Notes: a model not told the origin generated them from the letters alone. A DNA stretch of 64,000 nucleotides from Fundidesulfovibrio putealis DSM 16056 (GCF_000429325.1 NZ_AUBQ01000005.1:310001-374000), one strand, 5' to 3'. Positions 27,614-36,726 are shown, numbered from the stretch's first letter. Program-made: numbers and translations.

Positions 27614-28801
27614 ATGCTCAGGTCTCATTTTGACCACCTGATGGGGTTGGCCCTGGCCCAGGCCCCGTCGCTCTCGGACACGCTGTTCACCGTGGGCAAG
27701 CGGGTGCAGGCCGAACTGCACGGCGAGCTGCGCGACCTGGACCTGCCGCTCGGGCCGCTCCTGGCCCGCCAGACCGAGGCCATGGCCCAGGTGCTCATGG
27801 GCCGCAGCCCCCGTCTGTACCGCGACCTGATGGAGCGCGGCTCCTGCGACCTGTCCTACGAGCACCCCAACAAGATCCGTTTCCGCGTGAACATCTTCTG
27901 GCAGCGCGGCAACCTGGCCCTGGTGCTCCGGCAGCTCTCGGCCCAGGCCCCCAGCATGGCGCAGCTCGGGCTTCCGGCCCCGTTCGGGGTCATGGCCAAG
28001 GAGAAATTCGGCCTGATCCTGGTGACCGGCGCGACCGGCACCGGCAAGTCCACCTCGCTGGCAGCGCTCATCGACGAGATCAACGCCACCAAGGCCGTGC
28101 ACATCGTCACCCTGGAAGACCCGGTGGAGTACGTCCACCCCCACAAGCGCGGCACCGTGAACCAGCGCGAGCTGGGCCAGGACTTCGACACCTTCGCCTC
28201 CGGGCTTCGCGCCGCCCTGCGCCAGGCCCCCAAGATCATCCTGGTGGGCGAAATGCGAGACCGCGAAACCGTGGAGATCGCCCTCCAGGCCGCCGAGACC
28301 GGCCACCTGGTGCTGGGAACCCTGCACACCTCGGACACCGGCCAGACCATCAACCGCGTCATCGGCATGTTCGAGGCAAGCGAAGAGCAGCTCATCCGCC
28401 AGCGCCTGGGCGCGAGCCTCAAGTACGTGGTGTCCCAGCGGCTCATGAGCCGGGTGGGCGGCGGGCGCGTGGCCGCGTTCGAGATCCTGCGCAACAACCT
28501 TCAGATCCGCGAGATCATCCAGAGCGGCGAATCCGGCGAGAAGACCTACTACGGGGCGGTGGAGTCCGGCTCCACCTACGGCATGTTCACCTTCGACCAG
28601 TACCTGCTGGCCCTGTACGAGAAGAACCTCATCGAGCGCGACACCGCCCTGGCCAACGCCACGGACCGCGCCAAGCTGACCCTGAACATCGATCAGGTGC
28701 GCCTGTCGCGGGGGGAGAAGGTCTCGGACCTGGGGGCCTTGAAGCTGGACCTGGACTACAACGCCTCGGTCAAAAAGTCCGACGAGGAGGACGACCTGTG
28801 A
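27614..28801 (+). CDS. PilU-like type IV pilus retraction ATPase
   Basis: 395 residues. PilT/PilU family ATPase: Walker A GATGTGKST, Asp box VTLEDPVEYVHP, Walker B ILVGEMRDRETVEIA, His box HLVLGTLHTSDT. The N-terminal domain is more divergent than PilT's, and the C-terminal tail (LKLDLDYNASVKKSDEEDDL) is long and acidic, as in PilU-type accessory ATPases. It probably assists PilT in forceful retraction. The stop overlaps the GTG of the next gene (GTGA). Confidence 0.88.
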   Translation: MLRSHFDHLMGLALAQAPSLSDTLFTVGKRVQAELHGELRDLDLPLGPLLARQTEAMAQVLMGRSPRLYRDLMERGSCDLSYEHPNKIRFRVNIFWQRGNLALVLRQLSAQAPSMAQLGLPAPFGVMAKEKFGLILVTGATGTGKSTSLAALIDEINATKAVHIVTLEDPVEYVHPHKRGTVNQRELGQDFDTFASGLRAALRQAPKIILVGEMRDRETVEIALQAAETGHLVLGTLHTSDTGQTINRVIGMFEASEEQLIRQRLGASLKYVVSQRLMSRVGGGRVAAFEILRNNLQIREIIQSGESGEKTYYGAVESGSTYGMFTFDQYLLALYEKNLIERDTALANATDRAKLTLNIDQVRLSRGEKVSDLGALKLDLDYNASVKKSDEEDDL

Positions 28802-29247
28802 GCCAGCCGGAAAGCACCATCGAACCGGACATGATCCCCTACGGCATGAAGGCCGCTCTCCTGTGCCTGGAGGACGGCCCCTGGCGCACTGGCGCAGCCG
28901 CCTTTTTCAAGGAGCTTGGCTATTACCTGATGGACGAGCCTGACCCGGCGCGCGCGGCTGCCAGGCTTCGCCTGAACGCGGTGGACGCCGTGGTGCTGGG
29001 TGAGGCCATGCGCGAACCCCTGGCGGAGATGCACGCCCGGCCCGGCCTCAGACGCCGGGAGGCGGCGCTCTTCGTGGTTGGGACAGCGCCCAGCCTGGAC
29101 GCGTGGGCGGCCTTCGTATCCGGCGCGGACTGGACCCTGGCCCAGGCCGACGCCCCCCGGTGCGCCGAGCTTCTGGCCGAGGCACTCAAGCGCCAGGACG
29201 GCATGCGCGAACCCTGGCGGCTTGCGGAGGCAGCCCGGGGCGCGTAA
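28798..29247 (+). CDS. Degenerate receiver-like protein, function unknown
   Basis: 149 residues. The GTG start overlaps the stop of the pilU-like gene, so translation is coupled. The sequence alternates strands and helices like a CheY fold (MKAALLCLEDGPW ... RLNAVDAVVLGEAM ... EAALFVVGTAPS ... GADWTLAQA). At the phospho-Asp position there is Gly (VVLGE), and the acidic pocket and Lys are not evident, so if it is a receiver it is not phosphorylated. It may regulate the retraction ATPase. The assignment is an inference from pattern only. Confidence 0.6.
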   Translation: MSQPESTIEPDMIPYGMKAALLCLEDGPWRTGAAAFFKELGYYLMDEPDPARAAARLRLNAVDAVVLGEAMREPLAEMHARPGLRRREAALFVVGTAPSLDAWAAFVSGADWTLAQADAPRCAELLAEALKRQDGMREPWRLAEAARGA

Positions 29248-29288
29248 CAGGGCGGGACGCGCAGTAAAATCCATTCCGGGTAGGTATC

Positions 29289-30905
29289 GTGCATCCGTCC
29301 CGCTCCATTCTTGTATCCATCATAGTCCTCATCTCCCTGGCTGCGGGGATCGTCACCTTCGAGTACGGCAGGATCTCCCGCAGCCTGTACGGGCAGGCCG
29401 TGATGACGGAAGGACGCGCCGCGCGCGACCGCCTGCACATGCTGATCTCGCCGCCGCTCTCCAGCCTGAACCTGACCGCGCGCCTCCTTTCCCAGTCTGC
29501 CAGCCAGGACGAGGCCGCTCCGGGGCTTCTGGTGCTCTCGGTGCTGGCTGAGGAGAAGGGCCTGTCCGCCGCCACGGTGTCGGACGCTTCGGGCGTGGTG
29601 GCCATGGCCTGCCGCGCGCCGAACGGCTTCCTGCTTTTTTCCCGTACGGGTCAGGCCGGGGATTCCGGAAAATGGACCCGGCTGGATGCGAACATGGCTC
29701 CGGCCGGGGATGCGCAGGTGTCGGCGGATGCGCTCCAGGCCATGGGACGCATTCTCGCGGACGCAGCGGCGAACCACATGGGCGACTGGCCCGCCTGGAC
29801 CAACGCCCACCCCGTACCCGGCGTGGGCACGGCTTCCATCACCGCCCTGGTCGTGTCCGGTACGGACTGGGACTCCCCGAAGACCCTGGCCTTCAGCTTC
29901 GGGCTGGAAGACATCTGGCGCTCTCTGACCCTGGATTCTCCCGAAGGGGCGCGCATACTCATCTGCACCCCGGACGGCCACGTGCTCGATCCGACAGCGC
30001 CCGTAAAAGCGCAGCCCGGCCCGTCGGCTTCCTCCGGGGCCGGTGTGGCGGACAGCGGAGCCGGGAGCGCCGTGGCCGTGCAAGCAGCCCCCGCCATAGT
30101 CCCGTATTCCATGGACACCGACCCGGCCCGCGCCGAGGCAGTCCGGGCCTGGCTCGCCGCTGGCAAGCCCGCCTCGGACGCCTTCTCCTTCCAGGCCGGG
30201 GGAGATTCCTGGTGGGCGTCGGTGCAGCCGCTGGCCGGAGAGGGAAGCCGCACCTTCGTGGGGCTGGCGCTCTCTCGCGAGGCTCTCTTCGGGCAACTCT
30301 TTACCGGGGGGCGCAACCTGCTGCTGGCCGGGGCAGGCCTTGCCGTGGCGGTGGGGCTTCTCTCCTGGCTGGCTGTGCGCTCCAGGATGCGCCGCCGCGC
30401 CGATCCCGCCCCGTTTTTCGAGACGGAGAAGGAAATCCGCGAGCTGATCTGCCAGGGGGAGAGCGAGCGCCTGGAGTTCAAATCGACGCTGCGTTTCAAC
30501 CTCGCTGCGGGCAAGCCGGGCAAGGAGATCGAACTTGCGGTGCTGAAAACCCTGACCGCGTTCATGAACACCGACGGCGGCGTGCTGGTGGTGGGCGTGG
30601 ACGACGAGGGCCGAGCCCTGGGCCTGGACACGGACGGCTTCGAGAACGACGACCACGTGTTGCGCCACTTCACCTCGATCTTCGCCCAGCACGTGGGCGT
30701 GGAGCATCTGTCCAGCATGATCTTCGCGGTGCGGGCCTTCGATGGACGCAAGATCCTGCTGGCGGAGTGCTTCCGTTCAAGCGAGCCGGTCATCCTGAAA
30801 GGCGGAAAGGACGAGGAGTTCTACGTGCGGGCCGGGCCGTCCAGCCGCAAACTGAGCCTCTCGGAGTTCATGCGCCGGGTGACGGGCAAAGGCGTGACGG
30901 GCTAA
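29289..30905 (+). CDS. Membrane sensor-like protein with C-terminal AlbA_2 (Schlafen-type) domain
   Basis: 538 residues from GTG 29289. TM1 at about 5-25 (ILVSIIVLISLAAGIVTFEY), a ~320-residue periplasmic region resembling a Cache-type sensor, TM2 near 340-360 (LLLAGAGLAVAVGLLSWLAV), then a cytosolic AlbA_2/Schlafen AAA_4-type domain (about 380-530): ICQGESERLEFKSTLR, TLTAFMNTDGGVLVVGVDDEG, FYVRAGPSSRKLS. AlbA_2 domains bind nucleic acids, usually in soluble regulators or RNases; tethering one behind a periplasmic sensor is uncommon. It follows the receiver-like gene by about 40 bases and may be in the pilT/U transcript. Confidence 0.85.
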   Translation: MHPSRSILVSIIVLISLAAGIVTFEYGRISRSLYGQAVMTEGRAARDRLHMLISPPLSSLNLTARLLSQSASQDEAAPGLLVLSVLAEEKGLSAATVSDASGVVAMACRAPNGFLLFSRTGQAGDSGKWTRLDANMAPAGDAQVSADALQAMGRILADAAANHMGDWPAWTNAHPVPGVGTASITALVVSGTDWDSPKTLAFSFGLEDIWRSLTLDSPEGARILICTPDGHVLDPTAPVKAQPGPSASSGAGVADSGAGSAVAVQAAPAIVPYSMDTDPARAEAVRAWLAAGKPASDAFSFQAGGDSWWASVQPLAGEGSRTFVGLALSREALFGQLFTGGRNLLLAGAGLAVAVGLLSWLAVRSRMRRRADPAPFFETEKEIRELICQGESERLEFKSTLRFNLAAGKPGKEIELAVLKTLTAFMNTDGGVLVVGVDDEGRALGLDTDGFENDDHVLRHFTSIFAQHVGVEHLSSMIFAVRAFDGRKILLAECFRSSEPVILKGGKDEEFYVRAGPSSRKLSLSEFMRRVTGKGVTG

Positions 30906-30921
30906 GCGCGAAGGCGCGGCG

Positions 30922-32610
30922 CTACATGAACGCGATGGTCGCCGCTTCCTCGATGGTGGTGTGGCCTGCCACCACTTTCGACAGGGCGTCCATCTTGAGC
31001 GTCGAGAACGTCCCGGCTTCGACGGCGGCCTGCTCGATCTCGCGGGCCGAGGCCTGCCTCAGGATCATGTCCTGCACCAGATCGTCCACGTAGAGCACCT
31101 CATACACGCCAACGCGTCCCGAATAGCCGAGTCCGCCGCAGTCCGGGCAGCCCTTGCCGCGCATGAACACCACGTCGCGCAGGTGCTGCATTTCAAAGAG
31201 CGACACCAGCTCCTTGGGCGGCGTATACGCCTCCTTGCACTTGGGGCAGATGCGCCGCACGAGGCGCTGGCCTACCACCACGGCCAGGGTGGAGGCCACG
31301 AGGAAGGGCTCTATGCCCATCTCCATCAGGCGTGTGAGGGCCTGGCAGGCCGAGTTGGTGTGCACCGTGGAGAGCACCTGGTGGCCGGTGAGCGCGGACT
31401 GCACCGCAATGCCTGCGGTCTCGCCGTCGCGGATTTCGCCCACCATGATGATGTCCGGGTCCTGGCGCAGGATGGCGCGAAGGCCGGAGGCGAAGGTCAT
31501 GCCCGCGCGGGCGTTCAGCTGCACCTGCCGGATGGTCTCGATGCGGTACTCCACCGGGTCTTCCAGGGTGATGATGTTCACCCCGGGCTGGTCCAACTGG
31601 CGAAGCACTGCGTACAGAAGGGTGGTCTTGCCCGAACCGGTGGGGCCGGTGGCCAGGATCATGCCGAAGGGGCGGTCCATGCCTTTCTGGAGCTTTCGCC
31701 GGTCGTCCTCGCTCACGCCCAGCTCGTCCAGGCCGCTGCCGCGCGAGGAGCGCATGAGCAGGCGCAGCACCAGGTTCTCGCCGTGGATGGTGGGCAGGGT
31801 GGAGGCGCGCACGTTCACCTCCTTGCCGTCCAGCACGAAGGAGAAGCGCCCGTCCTGGGGGATGCGGGCCACGGTGATGTCCATGTTGGCCAGAAGCTTC
31901 AGGCGCGAGAGCACGGTCAAAAACACGGACTTGGGGGGCGTTGGGAATTCGCGCAGCTCGCCGTCGATGCGGTAACGCATCTGGATGGTGTTGGTCATGG
32001 GGGAGAGGTGGATGTCGGAGGCGCGTTCGCGCACGGCCTGGGCCAGTATCTGGTTCACCAGCCGCACCACCGGGGCTTCCTGCACGGCGCTTTGCAGCGC
32101 GCCGGCCAGTTCCGCCCCCTCCTCGGCGTCATCGCCGGATTGCACCGTGAGCTCGTCTATGATGCCCAGCATGTCCCCAAGGTGGGACTGCACCCCGTAC
32201 TGCCCGGCCATCAGCTCCTCGAGCTCGGCCTTGGTGCAGAAGATGGGTTCCACCTCCAGCATGGCCACGCGCTCCACCTGGTCCAGGCGGTTGATGGACT
32301 CGGGGTCGGCGGTGGCGACGTAGAGGACGTTGCGCTCGGTCCTTACCGGCACCAGGTCCAGCTTGCGGGCCATGTCCTCGGGCAGGACTTCCTTGAGGGT
32401 CTTGTCCAGGGGGTATTTTTCGGCGGAGTACTTGTCGATCTTGAGTTCGCGGCTGATGAAGTCGATCAGCTCGTTCTCGTTCAAGCGCCCCTGGTGCATG
32501 AGGTACTCGACGATCTTCCAGCCGGACTTGCGCTGAATCTGGCGGACCTGGTCCACCTCGTTCTTGGTGACCAGCCCGGAATCGACTAGTTTTTCGTGGA
32601 GCGCCTTCAT
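30922..32610 (-). CDS. GspE/PilB-family pilus assembly ATPase
   Basis: 562 residues from ATG 32610. An N-terminal MshEN-like region (about 1-140) with two helical repeats (LVDSGLVTKNEVDQ, LMHQGRLNENELIDFI), then the secretion ATPase: RASDIHLSP, Walker A GPTGSGKTT, Asp box ITLEDPVEYRIE, Walker B IIMVGEIRDGETA, His box HQVLSTVHTNSA, and the zinc-binding tetracysteine (CPKCKEAY ... CPDCGGLGYSG). It powers pilus extension, opposing PilT. The RLG residues that contact c-di-GMP in MshE-type N domains look lost. No strong ribosome site precedes 32610. Convergent with the AlbA_2 gene. Confidence 0.93.
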   Translation of the reverse strand: MKALHEKLVDSGLVTKNEVDQVRQIQRKSGWKIVEYLMHQGRLNENELIDFISRELKIDKYSAEKYPLDKTLKEVLPEDMARKLDLVPVRTERNVLYVATADPESINRLDQVERVAMLEVEPIFCTKAELEELMAGQYGVQSHLGDMLGIIDELTVQSGDDAEEGAELAGALQSAVQEAPVVRLVNQILAQAVRERASDIHLSPMTNTIQMRYRIDGELREFPTPPKSVFLTVLSRLKLLANMDITVARIPQDGRFSFVLDGKEVNVRASTLPTIHGENLVLRLLMRSSRGSGLDELGVSEDDRRKLQKGMDRPFGMILATGPTGSGKTTLLYAVLRQLDQPGVNIITLEDPVEYRIETIRQVQLNARAGMTFASGLRAILRQDPDIIMVGEIRDGETAGIAVQSALTGHQVLSTVHTNSACQALTRLMEMGIEPFLVASTLAVVVGQRLVRRICPKCKEAYTPPKELVSLFEMQHLRDVVFMRGKGCPDCGGLGYSGRVGVYEVLYVDDLVQDMILRQASAREIEQAAVEAGTFSTLKMDALSKVVAGHTTIEEAATIAFM

Positions 32611-32768
32611 CCTGGAAAAAACCCCGAAATGTTGGATATGGCTCCATATACCGCGCCCCCGGCGGGCTGTCCACGTATTCCGCCCGAGGCGCTGGGAAAA
32701 TGGACAGGGGGCGTCAGGTGGGGTAGGAGATGGGAAGACACATACCACTCCAGCAGGAAGACGCACTG

Positions 32769-34031
32769 ATGTCCATGGACGGCGCCCCGCAAAATTACGT
32801 AGACACTTTTTTCGCAAGACAGCCCATATTCGACGCGGACAAGCGCGTCTTCGGCTATGAACTGCTCTACCGGAAGAGCCCGCTGGAGAAGTCCGCCAAC
32901 TTTTCGGACAAGGACGTGGCCACCCTCTCGGTCATTTCCACGGCGTTGCTCGCCTCGCCGGAGCCCGACCAGGTCGGCAAGAAGATCTGCATCCACTTCT
33001 CGCGCGAATCGATCCTGTCCGACGTGCCCTCCACGCTGCCGCCGCGCACCACCGTGGTGGAGCTTGAACCGCTGCAGGTGCTCGAGCCCGACTTCGAGGC
33101 CGCGCTCAGGCGGGTCAAGCAGCAGGGCTACACCCTGGCGCTTAACCACTTCCTGCCCGGCGAGTGCGACAGGAAGCTGGTGGACCTGGCCGACATCGTG
33201 TTCGTAGACGTGCTGGAAAAGGATGAGGCCCAGCTGAAGTCCATGCTGGATGAACTCTCCGGCTGCAACTGCCTGCTGGCCGCCAAGCGGGTGGAGGACG
33301 ATTCGCACTTCCAGCTCACCAAAAAGCTCGGGTTTCACCTGTTTCAGGGGTTCTTCTTCGAGAAACCGGTCATCGTACCCGGCAGGAAGCTTCCCTCCAA
33401 CAAGATCACGCGCCTGAACATCTACCGCACCCTGGAAAAGGGCGACATGGACCTGGAGGAGCTGACGCGAAACATCGAGTCCGACGTGTCCATCAGCTTC
33501 AGGCTGCTGACCTTCATCAACTCCCTGGCGTTCGGCCTGCGCTACAAGGTCAGCTCCATCCGCCACGCCATCCTGATGCTCGGCTGGCAGCAGATCAAGA
33601 GCTGGCTGTGGCTGGTGCTTCTTTCGGACGTGATGCCCTCGGACAAGACCTCGGAGCTGCCGTATCTCTCCTCCATCCGGGCCAAGTTCCTGGAGCGCGC
33701 CAGCGCCAACCACGACTCGCGCGACGTCGCCCCGGACACGCTGTTCCTCATGGGCCTTTTCTCGCTGCTCGAGCCCATGCTGGACACCCCCATGCGCGAG
33801 TTGGTGGAATCGTTGCCCCTGGAGGAGGAGGTCATGGCCGCGCTGTGCGGGGAGCGCAACATCTACAGCGACTGGCTGGAGGTGGCCAAATGTTTCGAGA
33901 CCGGCGACTGGGCTCGCCTGGATGAGCTGACCCGCACCCTGCATCTGGACCCCATCAAGGTGGCCAGCTCCTACTGCGAGGCCCTGGTGTGGGCCAAGGC
34001 CCTGTACGAGCAGCCCGGCGCGCCGGTATAG
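32769..34031 (+). CDS. EAL-HDOD (YuxH-family) signalling protein
   Basis: About 420 residues. An N-terminal degenerate EAL domain (FARQPIFDADKRVFGYELLYR) is followed by an HDOD domain (about 210-400; LTRNIESDVSISFRLLTFINS). Phosphodiesterase residues are missing: the EAL motif reads ELL, the DDFG motif reads NHFLPG, and the late AEGVE reads AKRVED. c-di-GMP hydrolysis is therefore unlikely; such proteins act as scaffolds or sensors, some controlling pili and motility. ATG 32769 is preferred (AGGA about 10 bases upstream); an earlier ATG at 32730 is possible. Divergent from the GspE gene. Confidence 0.88.
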   Translation: MSMDGAPQNYVDTFFARQPIFDADKRVFGYELLYRKSPLEKSANFSDKDVATLSVISTALLASPEPDQVGKKICIHFSRESILSDVPSTLPPRTTVVELEPLQVLEPDFEAALRRVKQQGYTLALNHFLPGECDRKLVDLADIVFVDVLEKDEAQLKSMLDELSGCNCLLAAKRVEDDSHFQLTKKLGFHLFQGFFFEKPVIVPGRKLPSNKITRLNIYRTLEKGDMDLEELTRNIESDVSISFRLLTFINSLAFGLRYKVSSIRHAILMLGWQQIKSWLWLVLLSDVMPSDKTSELPYLSSIRAKFLERASANHDSRDVAPDTLFLMGLFSLLEPMLDTPMRELVESLPLEEEVMAALCGERNIYSDWLEVAKCFETGDWARLDELTRTLHLDPIKVASSYCEALVWAKALYEQPGAPV

Positions 34032-34093
34032 CGGAGGTCGCCGAGGCCTGCCCTGCGACTGCGCTGGCGTCCAGGGAGAGCAGGTGATTTTTC

Positions 34094-34123
34094 TCCTGAA
34101 AAACATGTCCATGGTTTTCAGGA
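34094..34123. repeat. Palindrome related to the one at 27501
   Basis: TCCTGAAAA at 34094-34102 pairs with TTTTCAGGA at 34115-34123, and the inner CATG/CATG also pairs, giving 13 of 14 matched positions around a 2-base centre. The core TGAAAAACATG-N2-CATGGTTTTCA differs from the site at 27501-27534 by one base. It lies about 60 bases upstream of the small secreted-protein gene. Confidence 0.7.
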
Positions 34124-34179
34124 ACTCGACACCCGGCATGCGTACCCGATTCGACACGACACTCAATCCGGAGGATTTC

Positions 34180-34530
34180 ATGCGGAAGACATTTGCCCTG
34201 TTCATCCTGATTATGGCTGTGGCCTGCCAGGCCCTGGCCGCCGAAAAGCGCATCCTGTTCATCAACTCCGCCGACCAGCAGATCAAGCAGATCCGCCTGG
34301 CCCCGGCCGGAACCAAGAACTGGGGTGCGAACCTCCTGGACAAGTACAAGCTCCACCCCGGCAAGAAGATCGACATCGCCGTGCCGCACGACCAGGGCAA
34401 CTGCATGTGGGACCTGCGCTACGTGGTGGTCGACAAGCTGGGTTACACCATCAAGGACGTGGACATCTGCAAGGCCGTGGAGATCGAACTCTTTCTGAAG
34501 AACGGCGAGGCCTGGGCCAACATCAAGTAA
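34180..34530 (+). CDS. Small secreted protein, function unknown
   Basis: 116 residues. GGAGG lies 5 bases before the ATG. Signal peptide MRKTFALFILIMAVACQALAA with AxA-type cleavage. The mature part starts EKRILFINSADQQIKQIRLAP and has a single Cys pair (GNCMWDLRYVVV, VDICKAVEIELF) that may form a disulphide. The sequence suggests a small beta-rich periplasmic domain. No family recognised. Transcribed alone or ahead of the GNAT-like gene at 34577; the palindrome upstream could control it. Confidence 0.75.
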   Translation: MRKTFALFILIMAVACQALAAEKRILFINSADQQIKQIRLAPAGTKNWGANLLDKYKLHPGKKIDIAVPHDQGNCMWDLRYVVVDKLGYTIKDVDICKAVEIELFLKNGEAWANIK

Positions 34531-34576
34531 TGACGTCGCATGGGGCCGGGGCATTTGTCGCCCCGGTCCAATCCCC

Positions 34577-35761
34577 ATGACCCAACCAAATCAGGCCGAT
34601 CTGGCGCTCGCCGTCTCCTTCGCGCCCTCCATGGGCCACCTGGACCGGCAGGAATGGAACCGTCTGGCGGCGGGCGCTCCCGCGTTCATGCGCTGGGAGT
34701 GGCTCAACCTGCTGGAGTCCTGCGGGGCGGTCAGCGCCGAGACAGGCTGGATGCCCGCCCACTGCGTGCTGCGCGCCTCGGACCGGCTGGTGGCGGCCGC
34801 GCCCTTGTATGTGAAGGGGCACGGCCAGGGCGAGTTCGTCTACGACCAGCTCTGGGCGGACGTGGCCCAGCGCCTGAACCTGCCGTATTACCCCAAGCTG
34901 GTGGCCGTGAGCCCGTTCACGCCGGTGGCCGGATACCGGTTCCTCAACGCGCCGGGGTTCTCGCCGCGCGGCATTGCCGGGGCGGTGCTGGAGGGCATGG
35001 AGCACCTGATGGAGGCCAATGAGCTCTCCGGGATGCACGTGCTCTTCGCGCAGGACGACTTCGCGGACGACCTGGAATCGCTCGGCCTCACGGCCTGGGA
35101 GCACCAGGGCTTCATCTGGGAGAACCCTGGTTACCGGAGCTTCGAGGATTTCCTGGAGGTGTTCAGGGCCGGTCAGCGCAAGAACATCCGACGTGAGCGC
35201 CGCGCCCTGCGCGAATCCGGGGTGCGCGTGGAGATCGTGGACGGGCAGGACGCGCCGGACTCCTGGTTCGAGCTCATGCACCACTACTACGCCGATACCT
35301 GCTCCAAATTCGGGGAGTGGGGCTGCAAGTACCTGCCGCTCTCGTTCTTCCAGGGGCTGGCGGACGTGTTCCGGGAACATGTGGCTTTTGCCGTAGGCCA
35401 CATGGAGGGGCGCGAGGAGCCCGTGGGGCTGTCCCTACTGGTCCACGGCCAGGGCGAGCTGTACGGGCGCTACTCCGGGGCCGCGCTGGAGATACCCTTC
35501 CTGCATTTCGAGCTGTGCTACTACGCGCCCATCGCCTGGGCCATCGAACGCGGGTTTCGCAGCTTCGACCCCGGCATGGGCGGCGAGCACAAGCCCCGCC
35601 GGGGGTTCAACTCCCGCGTCACCCGCAGCCTGCACCGCTTCGCGCATCCCCTCCTGGCTCACGTGTTCGAACGCCACATCCCCGAGATCAACGCGCTCAC
35701 CCGCGAGCACGTCCAGGAGCTTCAGGACCTGTGCGCCTTCAGGAAAGGAGAGCGTCCATGA
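34577..35761 (+). CDS. FemAB/GNAT-like acyltransferase family (COG3146, DUF482)
   Basis: 394 residues. Recognisable from AGQRKNIRRERRALRESG, MHHYYADTCSKFGEWGCKYL, YGRYSGAALEIPFLHFELCY and RGFRSFDPGMGGEHKPRRGF, the conserved stretches of the family annotated as peptidoglycan biosynthesis/recognition (FemAB-like GNAT fold). Substrates of the family are not known to me with certainty; aminoacyl transfer to peptidoglycan precursors is the usual suggestion. Its stop overlaps the start of the TPR gene (ATGA). Confidence 0.87.
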   Translation: MTQPNQADLALAVSFAPSMGHLDRQEWNRLAAGAPAFMRWEWLNLLESCGAVSAETGWMPAHCVLRASDRLVAAAPLYVKGHGQGEFVYDQLWADVAQRLNLPYYPKLVAVSPFTPVAGYRFLNAPGFSPRGIAGAVLEGMEHLMEANELSGMHVLFAQDDFADDLESLGLTAWEHQGFIWENPGYRSFEDFLEVFRAGQRKNIRRERRALRESGVRVEIVDGQDAPDSWFELMHHYYADTCSKFGEWGCKYLPLSFFQGLADVFREHVAFAVGHMEGREEPVGLSLLVHGQGELYGRYSGAALEIPFLHFELCYYAPIAWAIERGFRSFDPGMGGEHKPRRGFNSRVTRSLHRFAHPLLAHVFERHIPEINALTREHVQELQDLCAFRKGERP

Positions 35762-36609
35762 TGCGCCGTATGGGTCTTTGTGTTGTCCTGGCTGCCATGC
35801 TTGCCTATGCGCCTTCCGCCCTGGCCCAGGAGAGCGTCACGGACCATCTGTTCACCGCGCAGGAGTGGCAGGCCAAGGGCAACCTGGAGGCTGCGCGCCG
35901 TTCCTTGCAGGACGCTCTGCGCCTCCAGCCGGGCGACGCCTTCGCGCTCATCCGGCTGGCCCAGGTGGATGCGGCCTCGGGGGATCTGAAGGCCGCCGAA
36001 GCCGGGCTTGCGCAGGTGCTGGGCCGGGAGCCGAAGAACCTTCTCGCCCTCAATTGGCTTGGATATGTGCAACTGGCGCAGGGGATGCCGGCTTCCGCCG
36101 AGAACGCCTTCCGGCGCACCCTTGGCGTGGACCCGGATAACGCCTGGGCGCAGCTCGGGCTGGCTTCCTGCCGACTGGCCCAGGGCGACGACGCTGGCGC
36201 GAGGCCGCTTCTGGCCAAGGCCCAGGCCGGAGCGTCGCAGGACGCGGAGCTGCACATGGCCCTGGGGGAAACGTTCATGAGGCTCCACCTGCTGGTGAAC
36301 GCCCGCATGGAGCTGGAACGCTCGCTGGAGATAAATCCGCGCGGCGTGCGGACACTGGTGCTGGCCGGGGAGGTGTACGAGCGCCTGGGCTTCGAGAGCC
36401 TGGCCCTGAACGCCTGGAGGCAGGCCCTGGAGCTGGACCCGTCCGAGTCCCAGGCCCGATTTGCCCTGGTGGCCGTGCTGGGACGCCAGGGAGACCGCGC
36501 CCTGTCCGAGGGGAGAAAGGACGAGGCCCTGCGCGTGTGGCGCGCAGCCCTCAGCTACGAGCCCGGCAACGCCGGGATTCTGGAGAGGCTGCGCGGATTG
36601 CCGAAATAG
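35758..36609 (+). CDS. Secreted tetratricopeptide-repeat protein
   Basis: 283 residues starting at the ATG that overlaps the upstream stop. Signal peptide MMRRMGLCVVLAAMLAYAPSALA, then at least six TPR-like helical pairs (WQAKGNLEAARRSLQDALRL, NWLGYVQLAQGMPASAENAF, ALGETFMRLHLLVNARMELE). Periplasmic TPR proteins act as assembly scaffolds. It is co-translated with the FemAB/GNAT-like gene, so a shared envelope role is plausible. The exact role is unknown. Confidence 0.88.
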   Translation: MMRRMGLCVVLAAMLAYAPSALAQESVTDHLFTAQEWQAKGNLEAARRSLQDALRLQPGDAFALIRLAQVDAASGDLKAAEAGLAQVLGREPKNLLALNWLGYVQLAQGMPASAENAFRRTLGVDPDNAWAQLGLASCRLAQGDDAGARPLLAKAQAGASQDAELHMALGETFMRLHLLVNARMELERSLEINPRGVRTLVLAGEVYERLGFESLALNAWRQALELDPSESQARFALVAVLGRQGDRALSEGRKDEALRVWRAALSYEPGNAGILERLRGLPK

Positions 36610-36726
36610 CCCCGCCGTTCCCGCGTGACTGGTCTGGCTCGAATCATGGATGCGTTCCCATCCTGGAGAGGTGGCTTTCGGCCCGGTCGTGCCATCCGCC
36701 GCAAAGACTGCGCATGAACTAATTGA

